Assembly (NCBI RefSeq): GCF_963855985.1
Contig: NC_087107.1
Span: 4,836,001-4,900,000, forward strand
Direction of reading: 5' to 3'
DNA length: 64,000 nt
Origin: Ostrinia nubilalis
Taxonomy: Eukaryota > Arthropoda > Insecta > Lepidoptera > Crambidae
How positions within the stretch are numbered: position 1 is the first letter of the stretch; each line of letters opens with the position of its first letter. Below the pieces are notes generated by a model, which did no database searches, was not told where the DNA came from, and saw nothing but the letters and a program-made list of their open reading frames with translations. Of this stretch, positions 37,918 through 49,470 are shown piece after piece. The translations under genes were made by a program, and so were the position numbers.

Positions 37918-40059
37918 ATGTCTAATCAATTAACAGACCGGAGGATCGTCTTTCCTTTCAAGGTGGATGACAGGTGACAAGTAAAGTTAAATAAATATAA
38001 TTTCTTTAACCAGCTGTTTTAAGTTTCTCCCATAGCTAAAGAATTTAAAGAAAAGAGCAACTTAGCTGACCAATTCACATGGGTGAAAATCGGACACATA
38101 CCGGACAAAGCTCGCATTGTCACAAATAATTGGGGAAAGCCGATGTAGGACGCATAATGCCTGACGTGGGACACGTAAACTACCTTTTGTCCTCGACTTT
38201 GCTTGCATTCAGATGTCGGAATTAAATTGCAATTATCTCAATCGCTCTCTCGGAACAGTCGGAACTGATTTGGGATTATGCAATGAGGTGCCTGCTACAT
38301 ACGCGTTATATTGGTTGGTCACAGAGCGTGGGACTGCCAAACATAGAGAGGGCTAGACATAGAAGAGAGATAGGAATTGAATCCTAGAAGTAAGTGAAAT
38401 AAGAATGACCCATACCGAGGCTAGTCATTATGAGTACGGAGATGGTTTGTACCGAAGACCAAGCAGCAGTTATAATAGAAAATCTATCCACTGCTTTGCA
38501 TTGGGCTACTCCTCAGTGTGGTACTAAACAAATTCTACATGAATACACCTATGAGAATACACCTATGAGGTGTAAGTGAGGTATACTGACAGATAGCTAA
38601 AAGTAGCGACAACTACCAACTTACGGTTCAGCGAATAGCGTTTTCTCTTGTCAGGGAGCCACATTTATTATCTAGGCGTTAAAAATAAAGCCCCTTTTTC
38701 ATCTCTGTATTTAATTCTGTGTAGATATGACATTTTGTTACACTCCTTCGCGAAGAATCGGTGTCCACTTTTGGAGGCTTTATTCGTTTTCCTTATTAGT
38801 TGTCACACTGTTTTATGTTGTGTTTTACTGCAAAATTTACCAACGGTCACTTGTCACAGTTTGCATAAATCACTCATTTACTGCTTAAACAACAATATTG
38901 ATGTATTGTAAATAACATAGTTGTTAGAAACAAAGTTTTACAAAGTTGTAACACACATTTGTCTAACAATGGATGACCATGGCCGATTCCATAGAATGTT
39001 ATCCGATTGCAATTCTAGAATAATGTACAATAAGCACAATTACATTTGTGCTAAGTTTTAACATAATGGACATATAATTCATGTTAGTATTAGTTAAAAC
39101 TAGCCTACAACTACGTTATATTAGACTTTTTATTAACATTATACTTAAAAAGCCGAAGAAACTGACGAGAAAAATTGAAATTATATCAAATCCTACCTTA
39201 CTTGTAGAAATTGCGGCCTTTGAACTAATCGCCTGATTGTATGCAATAGAAAAAATAAGGTTCCGTGCTTCAACATAATTAGACCAATATTTATTATTGA
39301 CCTAATACTTATTAACATTCTATGATCAATATGGAATTAAGGTTGTCGTAATTTCGTTCGCTCTACATTCTTGACAAATTCTGATTGTTCTAAACAAAAC
39401 ACTATTAAGTCCTACAGAATAAAATCGGATTAGTCACTATGACATTACACATATTTTATGCGCGAGCACAAAGTGACAAGTCTACAATCATCGGATGTCG
39501 TAAAAATTGCCCAGTGACTTCAAAATGACTTCTAAGCCTCATGCCTCATGGTCAAATGAGACAATGACGGGAAATCACATGTTCAAAATTGGTTTTTGCC
39601 TCTAAACTGACACATAACATATTTAAAAAATAACATTTAATTAACTGGCAACACTTGGTTGGTATTAAATTTTGGGTTTGACATAGAGCGCCTCTGACGT
39701 CTTCCAAAGCCATCTTTTAAGCTGACAATCAGGCTGATTTTAACCTGCAATATTTGGTTACCTCACCAATCAAAGCATGCATTTAAGACTCTGCTTAAAT
39801 CTGCATTATTGGAGTCGCAAAAACCTGTAACCTGATTGCGCCTTGGTAGTGGTTTCTGATCTGGTCCAGTGGTTTCATGCGTGGTTGTTTTGTTGAACCC
39901 TGGCATAATTTGCATAATTTTTATTTTTATATTATTTTTATCAGTGTATTTTCTCCTTTCCTCTTTATCATAAATATCTTAATCTATTTAGTTATATTTA
40001 TGTACTTAAACTCACCACACCCCAACCGTCACGTTGACGTGTTACGCGCGTTCTTTCGT
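37918..40059. other. Noncoding DNA, nothing recognised
   Basis: AT-rich sequence without supported features. Confidence 0.5.
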
Positions 40060-40328
40060 CCTTAGGCTATAGCTGAAAATCAGTGGTTTGCTTTTAAGTA
40101 AACCAATTACTGAGCTATTGCCGTTTTGCATTGCTGCGACACACATTTCTGTATAAAGTGTGTACCTATATTGTATGTCATAATGATTTTTTTTCTTTTT
40201 ATTTCTGTCTTACCATACCATGTCATATTGTCCTGAGGGTACTATTTTGTCCTACTTTTGGTACTTTCTGTTTGTAATGTGTGTTTCTGTTATGCAAATA
40301 AACGTTTTATCTATCTATCTATCTATCA
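40060..40328 (+). repeat. Probable LINE 3' untranslated end with (TATC)n tail
   Basis: A stretch with 'gagctattgccgttttgcat' and 'ccatgtcatattgtcctgag' ends with AATAAA (40297-40302) and a (TATC)n run at 40308-40328. An AATAAA followed by a short tandem tail is typical of a non-LTR retrotransposon 3' end. No protein part is present, so the family cannot be named. Confidence 0.45.
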
Positions 40329-40670
40329 ATTTGACCGCCCCAACTTCTAAACTTTTTTTTTATCCACAACGAGGAAGCTCTTGGCCTGTATCTCACCGTA
40401 AACGTACCTTATCTGTAAACTTTGCACTGAGTCCATAAAATAGTTCCAAAGTCCGATCAAAATACCATAAATCCTCATTTGCAGCAAGTACAATTCTATT
40501 ACGCGTCCGCCATATTGGATCACGGGTCAGCGACCCGCGAATGGTGTTAATCACGATGACGGGAGACGGGCGAGATTTATGCAGTACCTACGGCGGGACC
40601 GCACGACTTCGATGGCCTTGTGGGGTCTGGCCAAACGAAGATGATCACGGTTTATGCTGGCCAGAAAAAT

Positions 40671-40920
40671 TTTGAGCGGTGATTCCATTTTCAAATTTTG
40701 GAAGTTTTCTTCTTTTTTCCATCTGGCATTTATTGTAACTGGTCAGAAAGAAATTTTCTTTGATTTTCATTGCTGTTGCTAAATTGGGACCAAATGAAGA
40801 CGCAGTCACTAGGCTAGAAATTATTTTCTTTGAGCAGCGATCCCATTTTCTATTTTTTGAAGTCTTGTCTTTATTTTTATCTGGCATTTATTGTTGCTGG
40901 TCAAAAAGAAAGAACGTTTT
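40671..40920. repeat. Diverged tandem duplication, 158-bp period
   Basis: The block TTTGAGCGGTGATTCCATTT at 40671 recurs as TTTGAGCAGCGATCCCATTT at 40829. Both are followed by 'atctggcatttattgt' and 'ctggtca.aaagaaa' blocks. Two units are present, the second partial. The 80-codon minus-strand frame across it is not supported. Confidence 0.8.
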
Positions 40921-41532
40921 TTTTGTTTTCTCTACATTGCCAATTTAATAAATTATCTTGTACCCGAGGCAATATTAAAACATAAATCATGGTGTTACTT
41001 GAAAGTGATAAAAAGGCAGTTTTCCTGGGTATTTTAAATTTAACATTGAGCATATAATTTACTAAATACAGGTATTGAGACAAGAATATTATTAGGTAGG
41101 GGTGCTGAAGGCTCAACAAAATTTATTGAGTGTTCCGATAATCGCGAGTTATCCCCAACCGGGTGTAATTTAAAGGGAAACTGGTATCATAACCATAGAT
41201 CACCTGAATCTGGTCTAGAAAACTGATAACGCTAATTTGTTATTTAATACCAACACAGGAAAGCGTGAAGTCCTTTCTTAGAAGGTTATTTATTTGTTAA
41301 GGCTACGCTTTCAATTTGATCGGATTAGTGGCGTTTCTACCGCACCTTCACGGTTGTTGTGACAGGCCTTGACTCTAGGTACTAACAATTTGACAACAGA
41401 TTTGTAGTTGACCACAGAAAAGTTATGCACTAAGTTAATTCCGTTTCTAAGAGGCTCTTATCTAAAGAATCTATCCCTTTCTGTAAATAACTAGTACAAA
41501 ATAATACTTATGCTATCTAAAACAAAAGCGTA
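40921..41532. other. Noncoding DNA, left flank of the tandem duplication
   Basis: AT-rich sequence without supported features. Confidence 0.5.
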
Positions 41533-41820
41533 GAGACAGGTAGAGACGAAACTAATCAAACTTTGCGACTGCGTATACGAATATTAAGACGGATGAATTA
41601 AAAAAAGCTTATTTAAATTCGTTCTAATTCACATAAAAAAAATACTATTTTTCATTCAGTACTTCGTCGACTACATTCACACAATAATTCACATACAACA
41701 ACATACATAGTTATTTTAAATATGCCCTTGACATAAATTGACTCGCGGTAGTTTGTCGCCGCTAAATTATGCGCCATCTCATATGTAACGATGTAGAAAA
41801 TGCTGGCTAGAAATTATTAT

Positions 41821-42141
41821 CTATTTTTTTATCTGAGTTCGATTTTTAAAATTGATTGCATTTAAATTTATTTTTTCTTTTATTTTATCTTCAAAACTTT
41901 TTTTTAAAAACATGCTATTGGTAAATCCATTAAACAAATACACTGCCTTTCCATATTTCTTACTATCAGTTACCACTATCAGGTAGGGGGTGGTGGCCGC
42001 ACCCCTTGCCCTATTTGCCTTCAAATCATGGTGATAATTATGTGATGTAATTATCAGTTCACGATAAGGGCCTGACATTGTTTTCGATCGCGTTGATATG
42101 ATAGTGATGTAACAGTTGTACACTTTTGATACTAGAAACAA
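41821..42141 (-). CDS. Hypothetical 106-codon frame in the duplicated unit
   Basis: I do not recognise this protein. It opens MFLVSKVYNCYITIIST, has a middle part with SGPYRELIITSHNY and ends in a lysine-rich stretch. It is present unchanged in copy 2 (45025-45345), but since the DNA copies are identical this says nothing about selection. No ribosome-context, splice or domain evidence supports expression. It may be a leftover of a transposon gene or chance. Confidence 0.15.
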   Translation of the reverse strand: MFLVSKVYNCYITIISTRSKTMSGPYRELIITSHNYHHDLKANRARGAATTPYLIVVTDSKKYGKAVYLFNGFTNSMFLKKSFEDKIKEKINLNAINFKNRTQIKK

Positions 42142-42148
42142 ACTCCTA

Positions 42149-42177
42149 TTTTTTCAGATAGGCTGTATCTGAAAAAA
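42149..42177. repeat. 12-bp hairpin in the duplicated unit
   Basis: TTTTTTCAGATA at 42149-42160 pairs perfectly with 42166-42177 around GGCTG. It occurs again in copy 2. On the minus strand it lies just upstream of a 106-codon open frame. Confidence 0.8.
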
Positions 42178-42417
42178 ATTGAGGCGTTTTTTTAATAGGC
42201 TTGATTGTTTATAAAATTCACTCTCCAGCACTGTAGTACGTTTTATAAAACAACGTTTAAAATTAAATTCAATTTTAGTAGTCGGAACTTAGTTTCCACT
42301 GCATTTAATTTTGTGGTAAGTTTGATGTGTTAAGAAAGTACTGCAATCGATCACAATCAGTTCTTTGTATAAAACCAATACATTTCGTAGCCACAAACAA
42401 AAAGCTTGAATAAATCA

Positions 42418-42579
42418 TTACCTATTGATCCGTAAAAGTAAATGAGTGACAATAAAAAATAGGGCAAAAACCGGTGAAGTGTGGGTAGTTAAAGGCGCGG
42501 CCCTCGGCGCTATCACGCGACCCCACGTGCCAGAAGCAGGTGGTAAAAAGGCGGTTCTGGGGGTAAAATCGAATACCAT
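42418..42579 (-). CDS. Hypothetical 53-codon frame in GC-rich patch
   Basis: A short frame beginning MVFDFTPRTAFLPP and ending LLLRINR coincides with the GC-rich patch that stands out from its AT-rich surroundings. It is upstream of, and on the same strand as, the 106-codon frame. The unusual base composition might mark old coding sequence. No domain is recognised. The same frame occurs in copy 2 at 45622-45783. Confidence 0.15.
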   Translation of the reverse strand: MVFDFTPRTAFLPPASGTWGRVIAPRAAPLTTHTSPVFALFFIVTHLLLRINR

Positions 42580-42873
42580 GTCCGTCTTTTGACGCGAAAA
42601 GGGCGGTGGACGCGAACAGGCGGTGTGACCCTATTTCGATTATTTGTGTTCAACAAATACTTCTATGTAACTTCTTAACAACGGCTGAAAATAAGTTAGT
42701 ATTTTTGAGAATTAGATATTTTACTATTTAGTCCTTTGAGCTTTAGCCTTTTCGAAGAAGCGAATCGAGAATTAGTTCATTTGCGAATTAGTGAGTCCTT
42801 TTGAGACCCCAGTCCAGTGCCATTAAAAAAAATATTTGCGAATTAGTCATTAAGCGATTAAACGTTTTGCACT

Positions 42874-44261
42874 ATAGTCCAGTCAATAAAGCATTATAGA
42901 TGGAAATCCGTGGAACACAATTTCTGACTTCGGGACTTTATTTAGACCAGTTAGGAGGTGAACATAGCAAAAGTCCCCGCCCTTAGCCCTTGAGCCGGCG
43001 GGGGTTTAAAGGTACTACTTTTCGGTTTTTCGCTTAATCCTCGGAAACTATGCGTCCTAGTGACATGACTACTATGAACCAAAAAAAGCTTATTCAATTT
43101 GCTATAGGTGAGATAGTCAAGTTTTTCTATATCTTGTATAGTTTTCGCGTCATCTGCTCTAGAAGGTCTGTAATATTGGAAATTTTATTTTTGTCTTACA
43201 TGTTCCCATCAGGAGAAAATCGACTAAATCAACATTGTTATTCTAATACAAATATTCTAGACATGCGAGAGCATGTTAAGCCTAGTTCCAGGAAGGGGAC
43301 TGCTCCGTGCGTAATTTTAGACGAAACAATTGGAGCCAATTTTGATTCCTCCTCACTCAAAAACTACTGTGCATTAACACTTCAAATTTGGCTTATGTGT
43401 TCAGACTTGCGAGATAAACATCAGCTTCAAATTTCATAAACATACCTCAAACGGTTCTTTAGGTATTGACGTCCAAAAATCTACATGTCTGACCTATAGA
43501 CCAAATTCTAACCACTTCCAGATGACCTTGAAGGTTCAAATTTGGCATCCAGATAGGTAGATGTGTAAATACAAAGGAACAAATAAAAAAACAGTATATT
43601 TTAACATTTCATATGTGTTAGATAGACTTTAGTGTTCTAAATGTCGATTTTTGAACGTCAATACCTAAATAACCGTTTGAGGTATATTTATGAAATTTGA
43701 AGCTGATGTTTATCTTGCAAGTCTCAACACATGAACCAAATTTGAAGTGTTAATGCACAGTAGTTTTTGAGTGATGAGGAGTCAAAAGTGGCTCCAATTG
43801 GTTCATCTAAATATACGCACGGTGTAGTCCCCTCCCTGGAACTAGGCTTAACATGCTCCCGCATGTCTAGAATGTTTGCTCAATATTGATTAAATCGATT
43901 TTCTCCTAATGGGAACATGTAAGACAAAAATAAAATTTCCATTATTACAGACCTTCTAGAGCAGATGCCGCGAAAACTATACAAGATATAGAAAAACTTG
44001 ACTATCTCACCTGTAGCAAATTGAATAAGCTTTTTTTTGTTCATAGTAGTCATGTCACTAGGACGCATAGTTTCCGAGGATTAAGCGAAAAACCGAAAAG
44101 TAGTCCCTTTAAACCCCCCTCTCCCCGCCGGCTCAAGGGCTAAAGGCGGGGACTTTTGCTATGTTCATCTCCTAACTAGTCTAAATAAAGTCCCGAGGTC
44201 AGAAATTGTGTTCCACGGATTTCTCTCTACACCGTTGTTAAAGCATTCATTGACTGGACTA
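42874..44261. mobile_element. 1.39-kb foldback element (copy 1)
   Basis: Arms 42874-43496 and 43641-44261 are reverse complements over about 620 bp with a few percent differences. Both outer ends are TAGTCCAGTCAAT. A 144-bp spacer separates them. Each arm carries the same block starting MRPSDMTTMN when translated inward, but the left-arm frame runs 129 codons and the right-arm frame only 62, so they are not two genes. GC-rich islands 'agtccccgccc...gccggcggggg' lie in the arms. It is a non-autonomous foldback or long-TIR transposon. The outer direct flanks do not show an obvious target duplication. Confidence 0.85.
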
Positions 44262-44730
44262 CTAAGATATTGTTCAGTTCATGATATAACTTGATCAACA
44301 ATTCATTTTCATTTAGTCGATTCTTGACGATTTTCATTTAGTCGAGGTTGCAGTAATATCGTATATTGAAATCGATAAAACGTTGTCATTAATCATCAAC
44401 CAAAAATAATTAATGCTTGAAATTGTTTCAGAAAATACTTTATAGCGATACGATATATAACTGAGTAATAACTTTTCCTTATATCACTGGTATTCTGTTT
44501 AAACTTTCTCCATACGTATTGTGTATTCATAAATAAACAAACAAACAATGAACTTTTTGCACCAAACAATGCATTTGTAAACAAAAACGAATTAGTGTCG
44601 TCAAATTAACACCAACGCATTGTTATTCGGGCTGTGTCGCTGATAATTATCTATAATTGGACACAAGTGATTATATTATAACATGGCTGCCTTTGTATCG
44701 AATGACTCGTGCGTGTATCGAATAAACTTA

Positions 44731-44736
44731 GATACT
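44731..44736. other. 6-bp junction filler between tandem copies
   Basis: GATACT lies between the end of copy 1 and the start of copy 2. It is found neither before copy 1 (AGCGTA) nor after copy 2 (CGTCGC). Such filler is typical of end-joining or template switching. Confidence 0.8.
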
Positions 44737-47700
44737 GAGACAGGTAGAGACGAAACTAATCAAACTTTGCGACTGCGTATACGAATATTAAGACGGATGA
44801 ATTAAAAAAAGCTTATTTAAATTCGTTCTAATTCACATAAAAAAAATACTATTTTTCATTCAGTACTTCGTCGACTACATTCACACAATAATTCACATAC
44901 AACAACATACATAGTTATTTTAAATATGCCCTTGACATAAATTGACTCGCGGTAGTTTGTCGCCGCTAAATTATGCGCCATCTCATATGTAACGATGTAG
45001 AAAATGCTGGCTAGAAATTATTATCTATTTTTTTATCTGAGTTCGATTTTTAAAATTGATTGCATTTAAATTTATTTTTTCTTTTATTTTATCTTCAAAA
45101 CTTTTTTTTAAAAACATGCTATTGGTAAATCCATTAAACAAATACACTGCCTTTCCATATTTCTTACTATCAGTTACCACTATCAGGTAGGGGGTGGTGG
45201 CCGCACCCCTTGCCCTATTTGCCTTCAAATCATGGTGATAATTATGTGATGTAATTATCAGTTCACGATAAGGGCCTGACATTGTTTTCGATCGCGTTGA
45301 TATGATAGTGATGTAACAGTTGTACACTTTTGATACTAGAAACAAACTCCTATTTTTTCAGATAGGCTGTATCTGAAAAAAATTGAGGCGTTTTTTTAAT
45401 AGGCTTGATTGTTTATAAAATTCACTCTCCAGCACTGTAGTACGTTTTATAAAACAACGTTTAAAATTAAATTCAATTTTAGTAGTCGGAACTTAGTTTC
45501 CACTGCATTTAATTTTGTGGTAAGTTTGATGTGTTAAGAAAGTACTGCAATCGATCACAATCAGTTCTTTGTATAAAACCAATACATTTCGTAGCCACAA
45601 ACAAAAAGCTTGAATAAATCATTACCTATTGATCCGTAAAAGTAAATGAGTGACAATAAAAAATAGGGCAAAAACCGGTGAAGTGTGGGTAGTTAAAGGC
45701 GCGGCCCTCGGCGCTATCACGCGACCCCACGTGCCAGAAGCAGGTGGTAAAAAGGCGGTTCTGGGGGTAAAATCGAATACCATGTCCGTCTTTTGACGCG
45801 AAAAGGGCGGTGGACGCGAACAGGCGGTGTGACCCTATTTCGATTATTTGTGTTCAACAAATACTTCTATGTAACTTCTTAACAACGGCTGAAAATAAGT
45901 TAGTATTTTTGAGAATTAGATATTTTACTATTTAGTCCTTTGAGCTTTAGCCTTTTCGAAGAAGCGAATCGAGAATTAGTTCATTTGCGAATTAGTGAGT
46001 CCTTTTGAGACCCCAGTCCAGTGCCATTAAAAAAAATATTTGCGAATTAGTCATTAAGCGATTAAACGTTTTGCACTATAGTCCAGTCAATAAAGCATTA
46101 TAGATGGAAATCCGTGGAACACAATTTCTGACTTCGGGACTTTATTTAGACCAGTTAGGAGGTGAACATAGCAAAAGTCCCCGCCCTTAGCCCTTGAGCC
46201 GGCGGGGGTTTAAAGGTACTACTTTTCGGTTTTTCGCTTAATCCTCGGAAACTATGCGTCCTAGTGACATGACTACTATGAACCAAAAAAAGCTTATTCA
46301 ATTTGCTATAGGTGAGATAGTCAAGTTTTTCTATATCTTGTATAGTTTTCGCGTCATCTGCTCTAGAAGGTCTGTAATATTGGAAATTTTATTTTTGTCT
46401 TACATGTTCCCATCAGGAGAAAATCGACTAAATCAACATTGTTATTCTAATACAAATATTCTAGACATGCGAGAGCATGTTAAGCCTAGTTCCAGGAAGG
46501 GGACTGCTCCGTGCGTAATTTTAGACGAAACAATTGGAGCCAATTTTGATTCCTCCTCACTCAAAAACTACTGTGCATTAACACTTCAAATTTGGCTTAT
46601 GTGTTCAGACTTGCGAGATAAACATCAGCTTCAAATTTCATAAACATACCTCAAACGGTTCTTTAGGTATTGACGTCCAAAAATCTACATGTCTGACCTA
46701 TAGACCAAATTCTAACCACTTCCAGATGACCTTGAAGGTTCAAATTTGGCATCCAGATAGGTAGATGTGTAAATACAAAGGAACAAATAAAAAAACAGTA
46801 TATTTTAACATTTCATATGTGTTAGATAGACTTTAGTGTTCTAAATGTCGATTTTTGAACGTCAATACCTAAATAACCGTTTGAGGTATATTTATGAAAT
46901 TTGAAGCTGATGTTTATCTTGCAAGTCTCAACACATGAACCAAATTTGAAGTGTTAATGCACAGTAGTTTTTGAGTGATGAGGAGTCAAAAGTGGCTCCA
47001 ATTGGTTCATCTAAATATACGCACGGTGTAGTCCCCTCCCTGGAACTAGGCTTAACATGCTCCCGCATGTCTAGAATGTTTGCTCAATATTGATTAAATC
47101 GATTTTCTCCTAATGGGAACATGTAAGACAAAAATAAAATTTCCATTATTACAGACCTTCTAGAGCAGATGCCGCGAAAACTATACAAGATATAGAAAAA
47201 CTTGACTATCTCACCTGTAGCAAATTGAATAAGCTTTTTTTTGTTCATAGTAGTCATGTCACTAGGACGCATAGTTTCCGAGGATTAAGCGAAAAACCGA
47301 AAAGTAGTCCCTTTAAACCCCCCTCTCCCCGCCGGCTCAAGGGCTAAAGGCGGGGACTTTTGCTATGTTCATCTCCTAACTAGTCTAAATAAAGTCCCGA
47401 GGTCAGAAATTGTGTTCCACGGATTTCTCTCTACACCGTTGTTAAAGCATTCATTGACTGGACTACTAAGATATTGTTCAGTTCATGATATAACTTGATC
47501 AACAATTCATTTTCATTTAGTCGATTCTTGACGATTTTCATTTAGTCGAGGTTGCAGTAATATCGTATATTGAAATCGATAAAACGTTGTCATTAATCAT
47601 CAACCAAAAATAATTAATGCTTGAAATTGTTTCAGAAAATACTTTATAGCGATACGATATATAACTGAGTAATAACTTTTCCTTATATCACTGGTATTCT

Positions 47701-47934
47701 GTTTAAACTTTCTCCATACGTATTGTGTATTCATAAATAAACAAACAAACAATGAACTTTTTGCACCAAACAATGCATTTGTAAACAAAAACGAATTAGT
47801 GTCGTCAAATTAACACCAACGCATTGTTATTCGGGCTGTGTCGCTGATAATTATCTATAATTGGACACAAGTGATTATATTATAACATGGCTGCCTTTGT
47901 ATCGAATGACTCGTGCGTGTATCGAATAAACTTA
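44737..47934. repeat. 3.2-kb tandem duplication, copy 2
   Basis: Direct repeat of 41533-44730 with the same internal order. Its foldback lies at 46078-47465 and its hairpin at 45353-45381. Confidence 0.95.
46078..47465. mobile_element. 1.39-kb foldback element (copy 2)
   Basis: Exact counterpart of the 42874-44261 element within the second tandem unit. Confidence 0.85.
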
Positions 47935-48084
47935 CGTCGCTTTGGCTATAAAATGTAATATGTGGGTAACTAGGGGATTCCTGATATGAAGGCAGTAAAA
48001 TCGCGGTTATTATTGGGCTGGCGATCGATTTTTATTAAGAGATAGCAACTTTTGGTACCTATACCAGTGGTAGTTTTATAAGCC

Positions 48085-48267
48085 AACTAGCTTTCCGCCC
48101 GCGGCTTCGCCCGCGTGGAATTTTGTCTGTCACAGAAAAACTTTATCGCGCGCGTCCCTGTTTCAAAAACCGGGATAAAAACTATCCTATGTTCTTTCCC
48201 GGGACTCAAACTATCTCTATGCCAAATTTCATCAAAATCGGTTGCGAGGTTTAAGCGGGAAAGCGTA

Positions 48268-48304
<37 letters not shown>

Positions 48305-48332
48305 GTTACTTTCGCATTTATAATATTAGTTG
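48085..48332 (+). repeat. Dispersed repeat family B, best copy, with (CAGA)n
   Basis: It runs from AACTAGCTTTCCGCCCGCGG through 'ttttgtctgtcacagaaaaa', 'ccgggataaaaactatccta', 'ttcatcaaaatcggt' and a nine-unit ACAG run (48269-48304) to 'gagttactttcgcatttata' and 'atattagt'. This is a hallmark lepidopteran interspersed repeat. Copies at 34926 and 25578 are more diverged. The 127-codon frame over it is not a gene. Confidence 0.85.
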
Positions 48333-49274
48333 GGATATAGGTAATAATATGAGTAGGTACATAGTCGCCTGTGTCACCAGAACTAAGTATGTAAGTCATA
48401 ATAATGACACCAACAATTTCATAATTTTAATGGGTTTCCCGGAAAAACTGAGCTTTTTCCAGTTATTTTTAATCATCCTTAATATATTCTCAATTTGAAA
48501 GAGAACCCATTTGTTAGGTCCTGTCTAATTTATCAAACTGAAAATTAATTTAAAAAAATGTAAAAGCCTTTTATTAATACCAGTGCAGGATACCTATTGT
48601 TTTGAAAATTACGAAGATCGTTTTAATCGTTCTAAACTACAAGCTTTCAAACCACTCCGACGCAGATTTATTTCCCTGGCCTTCGGATTAACAATAAAAT
48701 GAAGAATTAATTACTTTTTCTCATCGCGAAATACAAGATTGTGCACCTTGGATTAACATTTTAAATGTGCTCTAAGGCGCAGACTACAGCATTTTCGTTG
48801 CAATCTCAACCCTATCACAAATACTTTAGAAACCACAATGTAAGCTTTATGTGCTACAGTCTGTATTTCATTAGCTACAGTAAGTAGTACAGTCGACCAC
48901 ATAAGACACCATTATTGTTGTAAAAAACGTTCGTATTACAACTAGACAAAGTTTAGCTCGGTGTGCTGTCTTCAGTGCTGTTAAAAAACGACCCTATTAC
49001 AACTAGTTAGAGTTTAACTTGATGTGCTCCTATGGCGCCAATTAGCTAATGGGACCTAGTGCACCTAAATAACAATCGCGTGCCAGCTGGTTGTAGAGTG
49101 AAAGCTGATAAAAACTAAGGTCAACAACCCTGAACTTTTTAACCTTCGTAGGGTTGCCACTTGCCAGTTTTGAAATAATCTAGAAACTATGGACATCTTA
49201 ATTAAATTAAAACTATTTTTCTCGGTCCAGAAATAATAACCCAACTAATAGCTGAAGAAATTGGACTATAGTTG
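48333..49274. other. Noncoding DNA, nothing recognised
   Basis: AT-rich sequence without supported features. Confidence 0.5.
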
Positions 49275-49470
49275 GACAATCTGTTCAAGTGGGGATTCTT
49301 GGATGACTCAAACTTGGAGTGCAAGTGTGGTTTTGTTCCCCAGTCGACGAAGTACACGATGTCGTGCCCTGCGTGCCCAAACAACTGCACGCAGGAAGAT
49401 TTAATGAAGGCTACTGACAACGCCACGTGACGCCACTCTTGTGGCGGAGTTTTGGGCTGACGCTGTATAG
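49275..49470 (+). pseudogene. LINE reverse transcriptase C-terminus, frameshifted
   Basis: The frame from 49275 reads DNLFKWGFLDDSNLECKCG, then a cysteine cluster SCPACPNNC, then QEDLMKATDNA. After a frameshift it continues ATLVAEFWADAV and a stop at 49468-49470. A tryptophan-and-CxCG segment, a second cysteine cluster and an 'EDL..AT' end are typical of the C-terminus of insect non-LTR retrotransposon ORF2 proteins. Everything upstream is lost. It is a dead 5'-truncated copy unrelated in sequence to the fragment at 20312. Confidence 0.65.

Larger units (their letters stand above)
41533..44730. repeat. 3.2-kb tandem duplication, copy 1
   Basis: Every stretch I compared between 41533-44730 and 44737-47934 is identical at a fixed offset of 3,204 bp, including four translated open frames. 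The unit starts GAGACAGGTAGAGACG and ends CGTGTATCGAATAAACTTA. Order inside: an AT-rich part with a 106-codon minus frame, a hairpin at 42149-42177, a GC-rich patch at 42475-42635, short GCGAATTAGT repeats (42764-42850), the foldback structure at 42874-44261, and an AT-rich tail. Identity with no visible differences implies a very recent duplication, a gene-conversion event, or an assembly artefact. Confidence 0.95.

Noticed and set aside
43050..43439. 129-codon frame MRPSDMTTMN... in the foldback arm, present also at 46254
   Set aside because: The inverted arm carries the same start but a frame half as long, and the identical second copy is only the tandem duplication. It fits inverted-repeat sequence rather than a gene.
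48269..48304. Regular ACAG repeats considered as a CRISPR-like array
   Set aside because: It is a simple tetranucleotide microsatellite inside a eukaryotic interspersed repeat.
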